Source of the DNA: Fukatsuia anoeciicola | Lineage (GTDB): Bacteria > Pseudomonadota > Gammaproteobacteria > Enterobacterales > Enterobacteriaceae | Direction of reading: 5' to 3' | Assembly: GCF_964059965.1 (NCBI RefSeq) | Contig: NZ_OZ060923.1 | Span: 1 to 64,000, forward strand | Length of the DNA stretch: 64,000 nucleotides | Shown here: positions 53,047 to 63,500 of the stretch, piece after piece | Layout: the number at the start of each line of letters is the position of its first letter | How positions within the stretch are numbered: position 1 is the stretch's first letter | Program-made: the position numbers and the translations under genes | The notes under the pieces: model-generated | Told to the model about the DNA's origin: nothing | Database searches by the model: none | Seen by the model: only the letters and a program-made list of their open reading frames with translations

Positions 53047-55182
53047 TTATTTAGCATTACGAACTTCAATAATAGCACAAGCTACATTATGCGGTGCTTC
53101 ATCGTACTGTTGAAATTCCATGGAGTAAGAAGCACGCCCTTGAGTTTGAGAACGTAAATCAGTAGCATAACCAAACATTTCAGCTAATGGCACTTTAGCG
53201 CTAATAATCTTACTAGTAGTTGTATCTTCCATGCCTTCGATTATACCACGACGACGATTTAAGTCACCAATAACATCACCCATGTAATCTTCTGGTGTTT
53301 CAACTTCAACTTTCATAATTGGTTCTAATAAAACTGGTTTTGCTTTCATAAAAGCAGCTTTAAATGCCATAGAACCTGTAATTTTAAACGCAATTTCTGA
53401 GGAATCTACTTCATGATAAGAGCCATCAAACAAAGTAACTTTAACATCAACAATGGGGTAACCAGCTAAAATACCTGTCTTTAACTGCTCCTTAATACCT
53501 TTATCTACTGCTGGTATATATTCTTTAGGAATAACACCACCAACAATATTATTAACAAATTCATAGTTTAACTTGTTATCTATTACTTCTGCATTATCAT
53601 CTTTTACTAAAGGTTCAATTTTTAACCATACATGACCAAATTGACCACGACCACCAGACTGTTTTACGTGTTTTCCTTCTTGCTCAACAGTAGCTCGAAT
53701 AGTTTCACGATAAGCAACCTGAGGTTTACCAACGTTTGCTTCTACATTAAATTCACGACGCATTCGTTCAACTAAAATTTCTAAATGTAATTCACCCATA
53801 CCAGAAATTATAGTTTGGCCTGATTCGTCGTCAGTTCTTACACGAAAAGATGGATCTTCTTTCGCTAAACGTCCTAAAGCCATACCCATTTTTTCTTGGT
53901 CAGCTTTAGTTTTTGGTTCTACAGCAACAGAAATAACAGGTTCAGGAAACTCCATTCGTTCAAGAATAATTATACTATTAGGATTTAAGTCACATAAAGT
54001 TTCACCTGTTGTGACATCTTTCAAACCAATAGCAGCGGCAATGTCACCTGCATATACTTCTTTAATTTCTTCACGTTTATTAGCATGCATCTGCACAATA
54101 CGGCCAAAGCGTTCACGCTGTTCTTTTACTGAGTTTAATACCATATCACCAGACTTAACTACGCCAGAATAAACACGGAAGAAAGTAAGATTTCCCACAA
54201 AGGGATCACTAGCAATTTTAAAAGCTAATGCAGAAAATGGTTCTTTATCACTAGATTGACGTTCAGCTGGAGTATTGTCATTCAATGTTCCATTAATTGC
54301 TGGAATATCAGTAGGTGCTGGTAAATATTCGATAATAGCATCTAGTAAAGCCTGTACGCCTTTATTTTTAAATGCAGAACCACAGGTAACTAAAATAATT
54401 TCATTTTTTAATACTCGATCACGTAAACTTTTTCTAATCTCTTCTTCTGTTAGAGAATTACTATCAGTAAAAAATTTATCTGTCAGTTCATCTGAAGCTT
54501 CAGCGGCCGCTGCAACTAAATATTCACGCCATTCATTAGCTAATGCTTGCATATCGAATGGGATATCCTGATATTTAAAAGTGACTCCTTGATCATGATC
54601 ACTCCAGTTAATAGCTTTCATTTTTACTAGATCAATAACACCAGTAAAATTATCTTCTGCACCTATAGCTAATTGAATTGGTACTGGATTTGTATTTAAA
54701 CGATCTCGTAATTGCTTAATAACACGTAGAAAGTTAGCGCCCATACGATCCATTTTATTAATGAACGCAATACGTGGAACTTTATATTTATTCGCTTGAC
54801 GCCATACAGTTTCAGATTGCGGTTGAACACCACCAACAGCACAATAAATCATTACTGCACCATCAAGAACGCGCATGGAACGTTCTACTTCAATAGTAAA
54901 ATCAACATGTCCTGGAGTATCAATGATATTAATATGATGAGATGCAAATTGTTTAGCCATGCCAGACCAAAAGCAGGTAGTAGCAGCAGAAGTAATTGTA
55001 ATCCCTCGTTCCTGCTCCTGTTCCATCCAGTCCATAGTTGCCGCTCCATCATGCACTTCACCGATTTTATGATTCACACCAGTATAAAACAAAATTCGTT
55101 CAGTAGTAGTTGTTTTACCAGCATCGATATGCGCACTAATACCAATATTACGATAGTGCTCAATGGGCGTTTTACGAGCCAT
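53047..55182 (-). CDS. fusA: Translation elongation factor EF-G
   Basis: EF-G drives ribosomal translocation. It is 711 aa (704 in E. coli). GTPase motifs: [42 protein letters not shown] (in part), [10 protein letters not shown]. Domain IV contains [14 protein letters not shown] and ends with the usual [14 protein letters not shown] few extra residues in the G' region account for the length. AGGAGAAAT precedes the ATG. Confidence 0.98.
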   Translation of the reverse strand: MARKTPIEHYRNIGISAHIDAGKTTTTERILFYTGVNHKIGEVHDGAATMDWMEQEQERGITITSAATTCFWSGMAKQFASHHINIIDTPGHVDFTIEVERSMRVLDGAVMIYCAVGGVQPQSETVWRQANKYKVPRIAFINKMDRMGANFLRVIKQLRDRLNTNPVPIQLAIGAEDNFTGVIDLVKMKAINWSDHDQGVTFKYQDIPFDMQALANEWREYLVAAAAEASDELTDKFFTDSNSLTEEEIRKSLRDRVLKNEIILVTCGSAFKNKGVQALLDAIIEYLPAPTDIPAINGTLNDNTPAERQSSDKEPFSALAFKIASDPFVGNLTFFRVYSGVVKSGDMVLNSVKEQRERFGRIVQMHANKREEIKEVYAGDIAAAIGLKDVTTGETLCDLNPNSIIILERMEFPEPVISVAVEPKTKADQEKMGMALGRLAKEDPSFRVRTDDESGQTIISGMGELHLEILVERMRREFNVEANVGKPQVAYRETIRATVEQEGKHVKQSGGRGQFGHVWLKIEPLVKDDNAEVIDNKLNYEFVNNIVGGVIPKEYIPAVDKGIKEQLKTGILAGYPIVDVKVTLFDGSYHEVDSSEIAFKITGSMAFKAAFMKAKPVLLEPIMKVEVETPEDYMGDVIGDLNRRRGIIEGMEDTTTSKIISAKVPLAEMFGYATDLRSQTQGRASYSMEFQQYDEAPHNVACAIIEVRNAK

Positions 55183-55287
55183 GTAATTTCTCCTAAAGGT
55201 TCAGGTTAACCTATATACTAAACTTGCTACTATAGTATTTCCATGGTTAGTATATTCCTGCTTAGTAATTAACGAATAGTACTAAAA

Positions 55288-55758
55288 TTACCAACGGTAG
55301 TGAGCAAATGCTTTGTTAGCTTCAGCTGTACGATGAACATCTTCACGTTTTTTAATAGCGGCACCTTTGTTTTCTACTGCATCAAATAATTCATTCGCTA
55401 AGCGTAAAGCCATTGACTTGTCGTTACGTTTACGTGCAGAATCAACAATCCAACGCATTGCTAAAGCATTACGGCGAACCGGACGGACTTCAACCGGTAC
55501 CTGATAAGTAGAACCACCAACGCGGCGCGATTTAACTTCTACTGTAGGACGTACGTTATTTAACGCTATTTCAAAAGCTTCTAAATAATTTTTACTAGAA
55601 CGCTGTGCTAGATTTTCTAGCGAACTATAGACGATAGCTTCAGCAATAGATTTCTTGCCATCTACCATCAGGATATTAATAAATTTAGCTAATAACTCAG
55701 ATCCAAATTTAGGATCTGGTAAAATTTTACGTTGGCCAATAATGCGACGACGTGGCAT
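55288..55758 (-). CDS. rpsG: 30S ribosomal protein S7
   Basis: S7 starts assembly of the 30S head and in E. coli represses the str operon. It is 156 aa, like the shorter E. coli form, starting [33 protein letters not shown] and the C-terminal [12 protein letters not shown] are conserved. It lies between rpsL and fusA. Confidence 0.97.
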   Translation of the reverse strand: MPRRRIIGQRKILPDPKFGSELLAKFINILMVDGKKSIAEAIVYSSLENLAQRSSKNYLEAFEIALNNVRPTVEVKSRRVGGSTYQVPVEVRPVRRNALAMRWIVDSARKRNDKSMALRLANELFDAVENKGAAIKKREDVHRTAEANKAFAHYRW

Positions 55759-55855
55759 GATAATAACTCCGTTGATAATTCAGGGTTGTCCAAAATTCTG
55801 TGAGTTTATTTTAATATTAGAATAATAATATTTAGCCTTACTTAACGAAGTACCA

Positions 55856-56254
<399 letters not shown>

Positions 56255-56313
56255 TTATAAATGATAATAAATTATTCTCCCTGTGCATAACTGGCAAATT
56301 AAGAGAACGTAAA

Positions 56314-56342
56314 ATTTTATGGCTGACAATACAAGGAGTCAA
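56314..56342 (-). promoter_or_regulatory. Promoter of the str operon
   Basis: TTGACT (56342-56337), a 17-base spacer and TAAAAT (56319-56314) on the - strand, about 80 bases before rpsL. The best promoter match in the window: ideal spacing and the right place in front of rpsL-rpsG-fusA-tufA. Confidence 0.7.
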
Positions 56343-56397
56343 GAAATATACAATATTACCTAGATTATTGTATCTTATTATGCTTACCATCTAAATA

Positions 56398-56676
56398 TTA
56401 ATAATGTTTAATAGTAAGGTTAATGAAAGTATTATAGTTAATTACCTTAATATAATCTGTAATTTGATAATGTAAGTCTTGTATTACTAAATCATCTTCC
56501 AGCACAAACAGATTTTTTAATTGACTTAATATTAATTTATAAACTATATTCTTTTTATTAAAACTATTACGCCATCCTATAAAAATAAGATATTATCCTA
56601 TAGTGTTACTACCTTAATAGAGAAACTAAATTACATTAATATGGAAAATAACTAATACTATACACTATATTAGCAT
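56398..56676 (-). pseudogene. tusB: Relic of tusB (tRNA 2-thiolation relay)
   Basis: In E. coli tusB lies just upstream of rpsL. Here the - strand, in two frames with several stops, gives ML near 56676, then DNILFL*DGV (family DELLLLQDGV, Gln now a stop). A long clean stretch follows: V-L-E-D-D-L-V-I-x-x-L (ALNEDLIARGL), Q-I-T-D-Y-I-K-V-I-N-Y (QISNDIILIDY) and F-I-N-L-T-I-K-H (FVRLTVKH), then the stop. Position, length and ends fit. The stops and frameshift rule out an intact product. Confidence 0.9.
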
Positions 56677-56898
56677 CCTATCCTGATTAATAACTTTAGA
56701 GTCTTATTATAAATCTTTTCGCTGTGCTTAAAAGAAAAAACACAGATATAATATATCCTATTCTTTTATTGCATATAAAATAGAGTACATAGTATTTAGT
56801 ATATTTTTTATAAAATAGTAACGAATATAAGAGATTTAGAATAGGTTTTTAAAATATTAGTTTAATATCATAAATCTTTAGTTGAAGGCTCAAATCTA

Positions 56899-57220
56899 TT
56901 AGAAACAATAAGATAATATCATTAATAATCTATTTGTTATCAATATTAAGTCTATGTTGCTTTAATAAAGTTTTGCATAGATAGTATTTTTATATTATAT
57001 AATGATAGTATACTAAAAAATAGTAATATAGTCTTAAACTAAAAATTTTTTAGTTATTATTTATGATGATAGCTATAACACGTTATTAACAATAAAGAAA
57101 AATAACAATTCTATCTGTATTATCCATTAACACTAAATTAGCAAATAGTGCATCTAACTTTTCTCTATCTACGATAGAATTATGAGTTGATCATGTAAAA
57201 ACAAAAGCGACTGAATTAAT
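56899..57220 (-). pseudogene. tusC: Relic of tusC (tRNA 2-thiolation relay)
   Basis: On the - strand: VAFVFT (family IAFVFS), then DREKLDALFANLVLMDNTDRI (GREGLDALLATSALTDDLA; shown in part), then after frame changes DYITIF (DYIATF) and FSILSLYNIK (FKLLGLYDIE). The end NDIILLF recalls the family C-terminus NYDVILRF. It sits between the tusD and tusB relics in E. coli order; stops interrupt it. A 220-base decayed gap separates it from the tusB relic. Confidence 0.9.
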
Positions 57221-57248
57221 TTTTTTATTATTAAGTTATATATTAAAA

Positions 57249-57630
57249 TTAAAATTGCACTATGCGATCACAGATCCATAATATTTCAGCTAATACACCC
57301 AAACTGCTAAATATAAAATTAGATTATAAACTAGCAGTATACTAAGATTATCCTGTACCACTTTATTGCTAATATTACGCCATAATGCCACTGCTATGCA
57401 GACGTTAAGTATTATTTTTACCACGAAATAACTTTTGTCATGCTCTTATACAAGATTAAATTCATCTGTGACCGGTGCTGTTAATTGATTCGCATTCAAT
57501 GCCTATTAGCGATAAAAAATACTAGCTAATTGATAACCTGTAATTAATAGTGCTTACATAAATTGATAAGTACTACTAGCTTGTTAAGTGTCTATATGTA
57601 AGGACTAGTAACTAATAAATAATAATTCAA
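57249..57630 (-). pseudogene. tusD: Relic of tusD (tRNA 2-thiolation relay, cysteine subunit)
   Basis: The clearest relic. On the - strand: LLVTSP (family IVVTGP), QASSTYQF (QASSAFQF), LASIFYR (LSSVFFYR), NANQLTAPVTDEFNLV (NANQLTSPASDEFDLV), LNVCIAVALWR (LNICVAAALRR) and the end LAE..CDRIVQF-stop (LAE..CDRVVQF-stop). The active-site Cys region is still readable. At least six stops and two frame changes interrupt it. With tusB and tusC this shows loss of the whole TusBCD complex. Confidence 0.92.
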
Positions 57631-57749
57631 ATAAAATATTTTGACTACCTCATGAAATTTATAGTGTAAAAAGATTATAACTTTAAACACAATAATGTTT
57701 ATAACAGTTACTTAGTAAGCATTAAGATTTTTCTATTTTTTATTCTTAT

Positions 57750-58085
57750 AGAGAATATATCTGATAGTACTATCTTAAATATTAGTGTAAATTTAATAGA
57801 GATGCTAGCTAGAATACTATTTTTACTACATGTTAAATCAGGTAGGATTATTAAAGTAGTTTTAACTCTTTCCCAGTTTTTTGATACCTCATATTCACTA
57901 AGAATTATGCTATTAAGATATAAAAAGTTATCTTACTACGTTTATAAGAGTTATTAAATTTAGCACCATCAACCAGAGTACTTTTATAATTAGCTTTTAT
58001 GATATTATTATTTTTTAGTGTGGTGCTAATTTTAACTCTTCTATTTTATTAGTAATCCTAACTATTTTCACTAATTAATTTAGAT
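57750..58085 (-). pseudogene. fkpA: Relic of fkpA (periplasmic FKBP-type prolyl isomerase)
   Basis: On the - strand the FKBP domain is readable: ANYKSTLVDGAKFNNSYKR (family VNYKGTLIDGKEFDNSYTR), then in another frame about 50 residues that keep exact spacing, ending TLIFKIVLSDI (TLVFDVELLDV). Upstream, GLLIK and LAPH recall GLVYQ and EAPK. E. coli has fkpA upstream of tusD on the same strand (with yheO between, absent here). The N-terminal half and signal peptide are not traceable. 57631-57749 and 58086-58132 are AT-rich with nothing seen. Confidence 0.85.
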
Positions 58086-58132
58086 AAAATTAGTAAGCAT
58101 ATAAGCAAAATTTATTTATAGTTACTAAAAAT

Positions 58133-58315
58133 TTATTAATTGATATTTAATTAAGGATGCCTAATAAATTAGTACACATTCTAGTTACTAAAGCATAAAT
58201 TATAGAGTTTATGCTAAATTTTTATAGAAAAATTTGATATGCTTTAATGCATGACAGATAACCTGATTACTTATACTAGATGCATAGTACATGTTATTAA
58301 GTATCAGAAAAATTA
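58133..58315 (+). repeat. Dispersed repeat, copy 2
   Basis: Second copy of the element at 20245-20430, same orientation. In the core (58157-58245) the ATG frame reads MPNKLVHILVTKA then TAA; copy 1 reads MPKKLVHILVTKT then TGA. The hairpin of copy 1 is only partly kept here. It lies between the fkpA relic and the putP terminator. Confidence 0.7.
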
Positions 58316-58344
58316 TAATTTTATTTAATTATTTATATAAAAAA

Positions 58345-58383
58345 TACTTACTATGCTTCCCATTTGTAGAAGCATAGTAAGTA
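58345..58383 (-). terminator. Terminator of putP
   Basis: Perfect 15-bp stem (TACTTACTATGCTTC / GAAGCATAGTAAGTA) with a 9-base loop, 6 bases after the putP stop, followed on the - strand by TTTTTTATATAA. A textbook intrinsic terminator. Confidence 0.85.
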
Positions 58384-58389
58384 AATAAA

Positions 58390-59874
58390 CTAGACTGTTT
58401 TAAATTCTACTTCTGCTTTATAGAAACGTGATGTAATTTTTTTACAAGGTTCTGCTCCCATAAGACTTATAATAATAATAGAGAGGCTCGCTAAAAAGAA
58501 ACCAGGAATAATCTCATATAGATTTAACCAACCAAAATGTTTCCAAATAATAACGGTCATCGTACCAACTATAATACCAATTAGTGCACCATTACGTGTC
58601 ATTCTTGACCAAATCACAGAGATTAAAACGACTGGTCCAAACGCGGCACCAAAACCAGCCCAAGCATAACTAACTAAACCAAGTACACGGTTATTTGGAT
58701 TTGCTGCTAGCATAATAGCAACCAATGAAATTAACAATACCATAAAACGACCTACGTAAACTAATTCTTTTTGGCTAGCAGTTTTACGAAAAAATGCTTT
58801 ATATAAATCTTCTGTTATTACACTTGAACACACTAATAACTGACAACTTAGTGAACTCATTACTGCGGCTAAAATTGCAGATAAAACTATACCAGCAACC
58901 CATGGGTTAAATAATAATTTAGCTAGTTCAATAAATATTCGCTCTCCATTACGAGATACATTACTAGCTAGTTCAGGGTGATTTTCAAAATAGGCAATAC
59001 CAAAAAAACCTATAGCAATAGTGCCTGCTAGACATAAAATCATCCAAATCATACTAATACGTCTTGCATTATGAATAGTATGATGCGTGTCTGCTGCCAT
59101 AAAACGTGCTAAAATATGTGGTTGCCCAAAGTAGCCTAACCCCCATCCCAATAAAGAAATAATTGCTACTAAATTTAAACCATTAAATATATTAATATTA
59201 GCTGGATTCTTTGCTTCTATCACCATGATTGATGCGTTAATACCACCGACAGATAATATTACAATAATAGGTGTTAGAAGTAGAGCAAAAATAATTAAAG
59301 TAGCCTGTACAGTATCTGTCCAGCTTACCGCCAAAAATCCACCAATAAACGTATAAGCAATAGTAGCTACTGCCCCAACCCATAATGCATTTTGATAATT
59401 TATATCAAAGATACTTTCAAACAACCGTGCACCAGCAACAATTCCAGATGCGCAATAAATAGTAAAAAAAATTAATATTACTACTGCTGATATTATGCGT
59501 AATACTTTACTTTTATCGCCAAATCGACTAGTAAAATAATCAGGTAATGTTAATGCATTATTATTTACTTCAGTATGAATACGTAAACGTCCTGCTACTA
59601 GCTTCCAGTTAAGATAAGCACCAATAATTAATCCAATAGCAATCCAACTTTCTGAAATACCGTACATAAAAATAGTACCAGGCAAACCCATGAGTAACCA
59701 ACCACTCATATCTGAAGCGCCAGCAGATAAAGCAGTGACAACACTACCCACGCTACGGCCACCTAAAATATAATCATCAAAATTATTAGTTGCCCTATAA
59801 GCCATTAATCCAATAAGAATCATCCCAAGAATATAAATTGAAAAAGTTACTAGCATTGGTGTATTTGTTGTCAT
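58390..59874 (-). CDS. putP: Sodium/proline symporter PutP
   Basis: PutP imports L-proline with sodium across the inner membrane. The product has 494 aa (502 in E. coli), with about 13 hydrophobic segments of the SSS family. TM2 has SAGASDMSGWLLMGLPG with the sodium-site Asp and Ser, and SWIAIGLIIGAYLNWK follows. ARFMAADTHHTIHNARR is the conserved cytoplasmic loop. Only the C-terminal tail is slightly short. It stands divergent from putA, the usual put arrangement, and provides the substrate for PutA. Confidence 0.97.
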   Translation of the reverse strand: MTTNTPMLVTFSIYILGMILIGLMAYRATNNFDDYILGGRSVGSVVTALSAGASDMSGWLLMGLPGTIFMYGISESWIAIGLIIGAYLNWKLVAGRLRIHTEVNNNALTLPDYFTSRFGDKSKVLRIISAVVILIFFTIYCASGIVAGARLFESIFDINYQNALWVGAVATIAYTFIGGFLAVSWTDTVQATLIIFALLLTPIIVILSVGGINASIMVIEAKNPANINIFNGLNLVAIISLLGWGLGYFGQPHILARFMAADTHHTIHNARRISMIWMILCLAGTIAIGFFGIAYFENHPELASNVSRNGERIFIELAKLLFNPWVAGIVLSAILAAVMSSLSCQLLVCSSVITEDLYKAFFRKTASQKELVYVGRFMVLLISLVAIMLAANPNNRVLGLVSYAWAGFGAAFGPVVLISVIWSRMTRNGALIGIIVGTMTVIIWKHFGWLNLYEIIPGFFLASLSIIIISLMGAEPCKKITSRFYKAEVEFKTV

Positions 59875-60511
59875 GCAACGTCTCCATAGTCATCTATTTA
59901 TATCTTGCTTTATTAGGTACCTATTACGAAAGCTAAAAGTTATCTGCAACATAGTGTTTGCCACCTTTATATATGTAATTTAAGAAGTCAAGCACTAGGT
60001 CATTGAATTCATATTATTTCATAATAGGTCTATTCTGGTATTATGTTGATTTTTTTATACTTAACTATATAATATAATTTAGTAATAAATAAAATTATTA
60101 CAAAAAATTTATTTATATTCTTTATTAATTTAATTCTTGATAGAGTTATCTAATTAGTTTTTTATGAAACTATTATTTTTTACTATGTAATAGATAAAAC
60201 TTTAGATTTACTAAAAAGTAATGTAAAAATTAATCTAGGTAACACATTTATTTCTAAGAGTTTTCATTTTTCATTACAAGATAAATAATATAATAGAAAA
60301 ATTAATTATAAACTTTATAGTTCATAATAACTACTATGATTATAGTAGAAAATGATATAAATATTGGCTTGAAATGTCAAAAAACCTGACTAACTGACAG
60401 TTTATCATTTTTATGCATTGTTTGTATAAAAATAGAACACGCTGGATATTCGCGCCATAACAAATTATTATCCTACTAAATTTAAAAAATAATATAAAGG
60501 AGCTAAATGGC
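59874..60511. promoter_or_regulatory. putP-putA divergent control region
   Basis: A 637-base AT-rich intergenic region. In E. coli, PutA represses put genes by binding GTTGCA hexamers here. Two copies are visible on the - strand: 59951-59946 and 59879-59874, the second touching the putP start codon. A hexamer is short, so each could be chance, but none was noticed elsewhere in this gap and GC-containing words are rare here. AAGGAG at 60498-60503 is the putA ribosome-binding site. No promoter could be fixed. Confidence 0.4.
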
Positions 60512-63500
60512 ATGGGTGGTACAAAAACTGGCGTGAGATTAGATGAAATCACTTATAACCGGATAAAAATAGCAGCACAAAACATTAATAGAACACCGCA
60601 TTGGTTAATCAAGCAGGCCATTTTAAACTACCTAACTTACTTAGAAAAAAATAAAATAGTGCCAGAAATAAAAACATCAGATAATTGTTATGTTACTGAA
60701 GTATATAATGAGTTATCACAAGAGCCAATATTTATCCATCAACCTTTTTTAAATTTTGCTACACATATACTGCCACAATCAACAATACGTACTGCTATTA
60801 CTGCCGCCTATCGTCGCCCAGAAAATGAAATTATTCCAGCATTACTAAAACAAGCACGCTTACCTGTTAATCTTACGCAAGCGACTTATAAACTCGCTTA
60901 TGATATTGCTAAAAAATTACGTAATAAAAAAGAAACAAATAGTCGTTCAGGAATAGTACAAAGCTTATTACAAGAATTTTCGTTATCTTCTCAAGAAGGT
61001 ATTGTTTTGATGTGTTTAGCTGAAGCACTATTACGCATTCCTGATAAACAAACCCGTGATATTTTAATTCGTGATAAAATTAGCCAAGGAAATTGGTGCT
61101 CTCATCTTGGTCATAGTTCTTCTTTATTTGTTAATGCAACAACTTGGGGCCTATTACTTACTGGTCGTCTAGTTTCTATAGATAATAAAACTAAGCTTAC
61201 TAGTTCGCTGAACTATATAATCAGTAAAAGTGGTGAACCATTGATCCGTAAAGCAGTAAGTGTGGCAATAAGTCTTATGGGCACACAATTTATTGCTGGA
61301 AAGACTATTACTAAAGCCCTTGTTAATGCAAGAAAACAGAAGAATACAGGTTTTCGTTATTCTTATGATATGTTAGGTGAGGCTGCATTAACAGAAGAAG
61401 ATGCTCAGGCATATATGGTTTCTTATCAAGAGGCAATTCATGCTATAGGAAAAGCTTCTCATGGTCTTGGTATTTATGAAGGGCCAGGCATATCAATTAA
61501 GCTTTCTGCGCTACACCCACGCTACTGTCGTGCTCAATATGAACGTGTAATAGATGAACTCTATCCTCGCTTGCTATCATTAATATTACAAGCTATGCAG
61601 TATGATATAGGTATTAATATTGATGCAGAAGAAGCTGAACATTTAGAGATTTCTCTAGATTTATTAGAAAAATTATGTTACGAACCGCAATTAGTAGGTT
61701 GGAATGGTATTGGGTTTGTAATTCAAGCTTATCAAAAACGTTGTTTATTTGTTATTGATGCAATTATCCATATAGCGCAACGGAGTAATCGCCGTTTAAT
61801 GATTCGTCTTGTTAAAGGTGCATACTGGGATAGCGAAATTAAACGCGCTCAAATTGATGGTCAGGAAGGTTATCCGGTCTATACTCGTAAGATCTATACT
61901 GATATTGCTTATCTTGCTTGTGCCCGTAAGTTATTATCTGTACCAAATTTAATTTATCCACAATTTGCTACCCATAATGCTTACACGCTAGCAGCTATTT
62001 ATTATCTAGCTGGACAAAATTACTATCCTGGTCAATATGAGTTTCAATGTTTATATGGTATGGGTGAACCATTATATGAACAGGTAGTTGGTCAAGTCAT
62101 TGAAGGTAAACTCAATCGTCCATGTCGAGTTTATGCCCCGGTAGGAACCCATGAAACTTTATTAGCTTACCTAGTACGTCGTTTATTAGAAAATGGTGCT
62201 AACACTTCATTTGTCAATCAAATTGCTGATACTACATTAGCATTAGATGATCTAGTTGCTGATCCTATTAAAGCAGTAGAGACAATAGCAGCATTAGAAG
62301 GAAGATTAGGTTTACCACATCCGCAAATTCCTTTACCAAAATATCTATATGGTCAGGATCGTCTTAATTCTAGGGGGTTGGATTTATCAAATGAACAATG
62401 CTTAGCTTCTTTATCTATATCATTAAGCGCTAAGTTAGATAGTGATGATCCGCTATGGTATTCACAGCCAATTATTGCTACTAAATTTAATCAGGATCTT
62501 ATTCAAAACCCTAAAAAACCTATTATAAACCCAGCAGAGCCAAGAGATATAGTCGGTTATGTGCGCGAAACAACTAAAGAAGAAGTTAATCAAGCGTTAG
62601 ATGCTGCTACCTCTAATTCAACCTGGTTTTCAACATCTTCCTCTGAACGTGCTGCTATTCTATTACGAGCTGCAGAATTGATGGAAGATCAAATGCAGAG
62701 TTTAATTGGCATCTTAGTACGTGAGGCTGGTAAAACTTTTAATAATGCTATTGCCGAAGTGCGTGAATCTATAGATTTTTTGCGTTATTACGCTATAATG
62801 GCACGCGATGATTTTCTTAATAAAAATTACTACCCTCTAGGGGCTGTAGTCTGTATTAGTCCATGGAATTTTCCACTTGCTATTTTTACTGGACAAGTTG
62901 CTGCTGCCCTTGCTGCAGGCAATGCAGTGTTAGCAAAGCCTGCAGAACCTACCCCACTAGTAGCAGCAAAAGCTGTAGTAATTTTGCTACAGGCAGGTAT
63001 TCCTCAAAATGCTTTACAATTATTACCAGGTAAAGGGGAAAAAGTTGGCGCGTGGCTTGTTAATGATCAACGTATATGTGGTGTAATATTTACTGGTTCA
63101 ACAAAAATTGCAAATTTATTACAACGCAATATAGCTGGCCGTTTAGGACCACAAGGTCAGCCTATTCCATTAATTGCTGAAACTGGTGGTCTAAATGCCA
63201 TGATTGTCGATTCTTCAGCTCTAACAGAACAAGTTGTCACTGATGTTATTGCTTCTGCATTTGATAGTGCCGGACAACGTTGTTCTGCTTTACGTATTCT
63301 ATGTATTCAGGAAGATATTGCTGAACGTACCTTACATATGTTACATAAAGCAATGGCTGAATACCGCATGGGTAATCCAGAACGTTTATCCACGGATATT
63401 GGCCCTGTTATTACTCGTATTGCTAAAGAAGATATTGAAAACCATATTCAAGAAATGCGCATTAAAGGACATAGAGTGTATCAGGCTGCAAGATCTAATG

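Noticed and set aside
60340..60552. A short - strand frame over the putA start.
   Set aside because: No ribosome-binding site or family match; it overlaps the putA control region and start codon.
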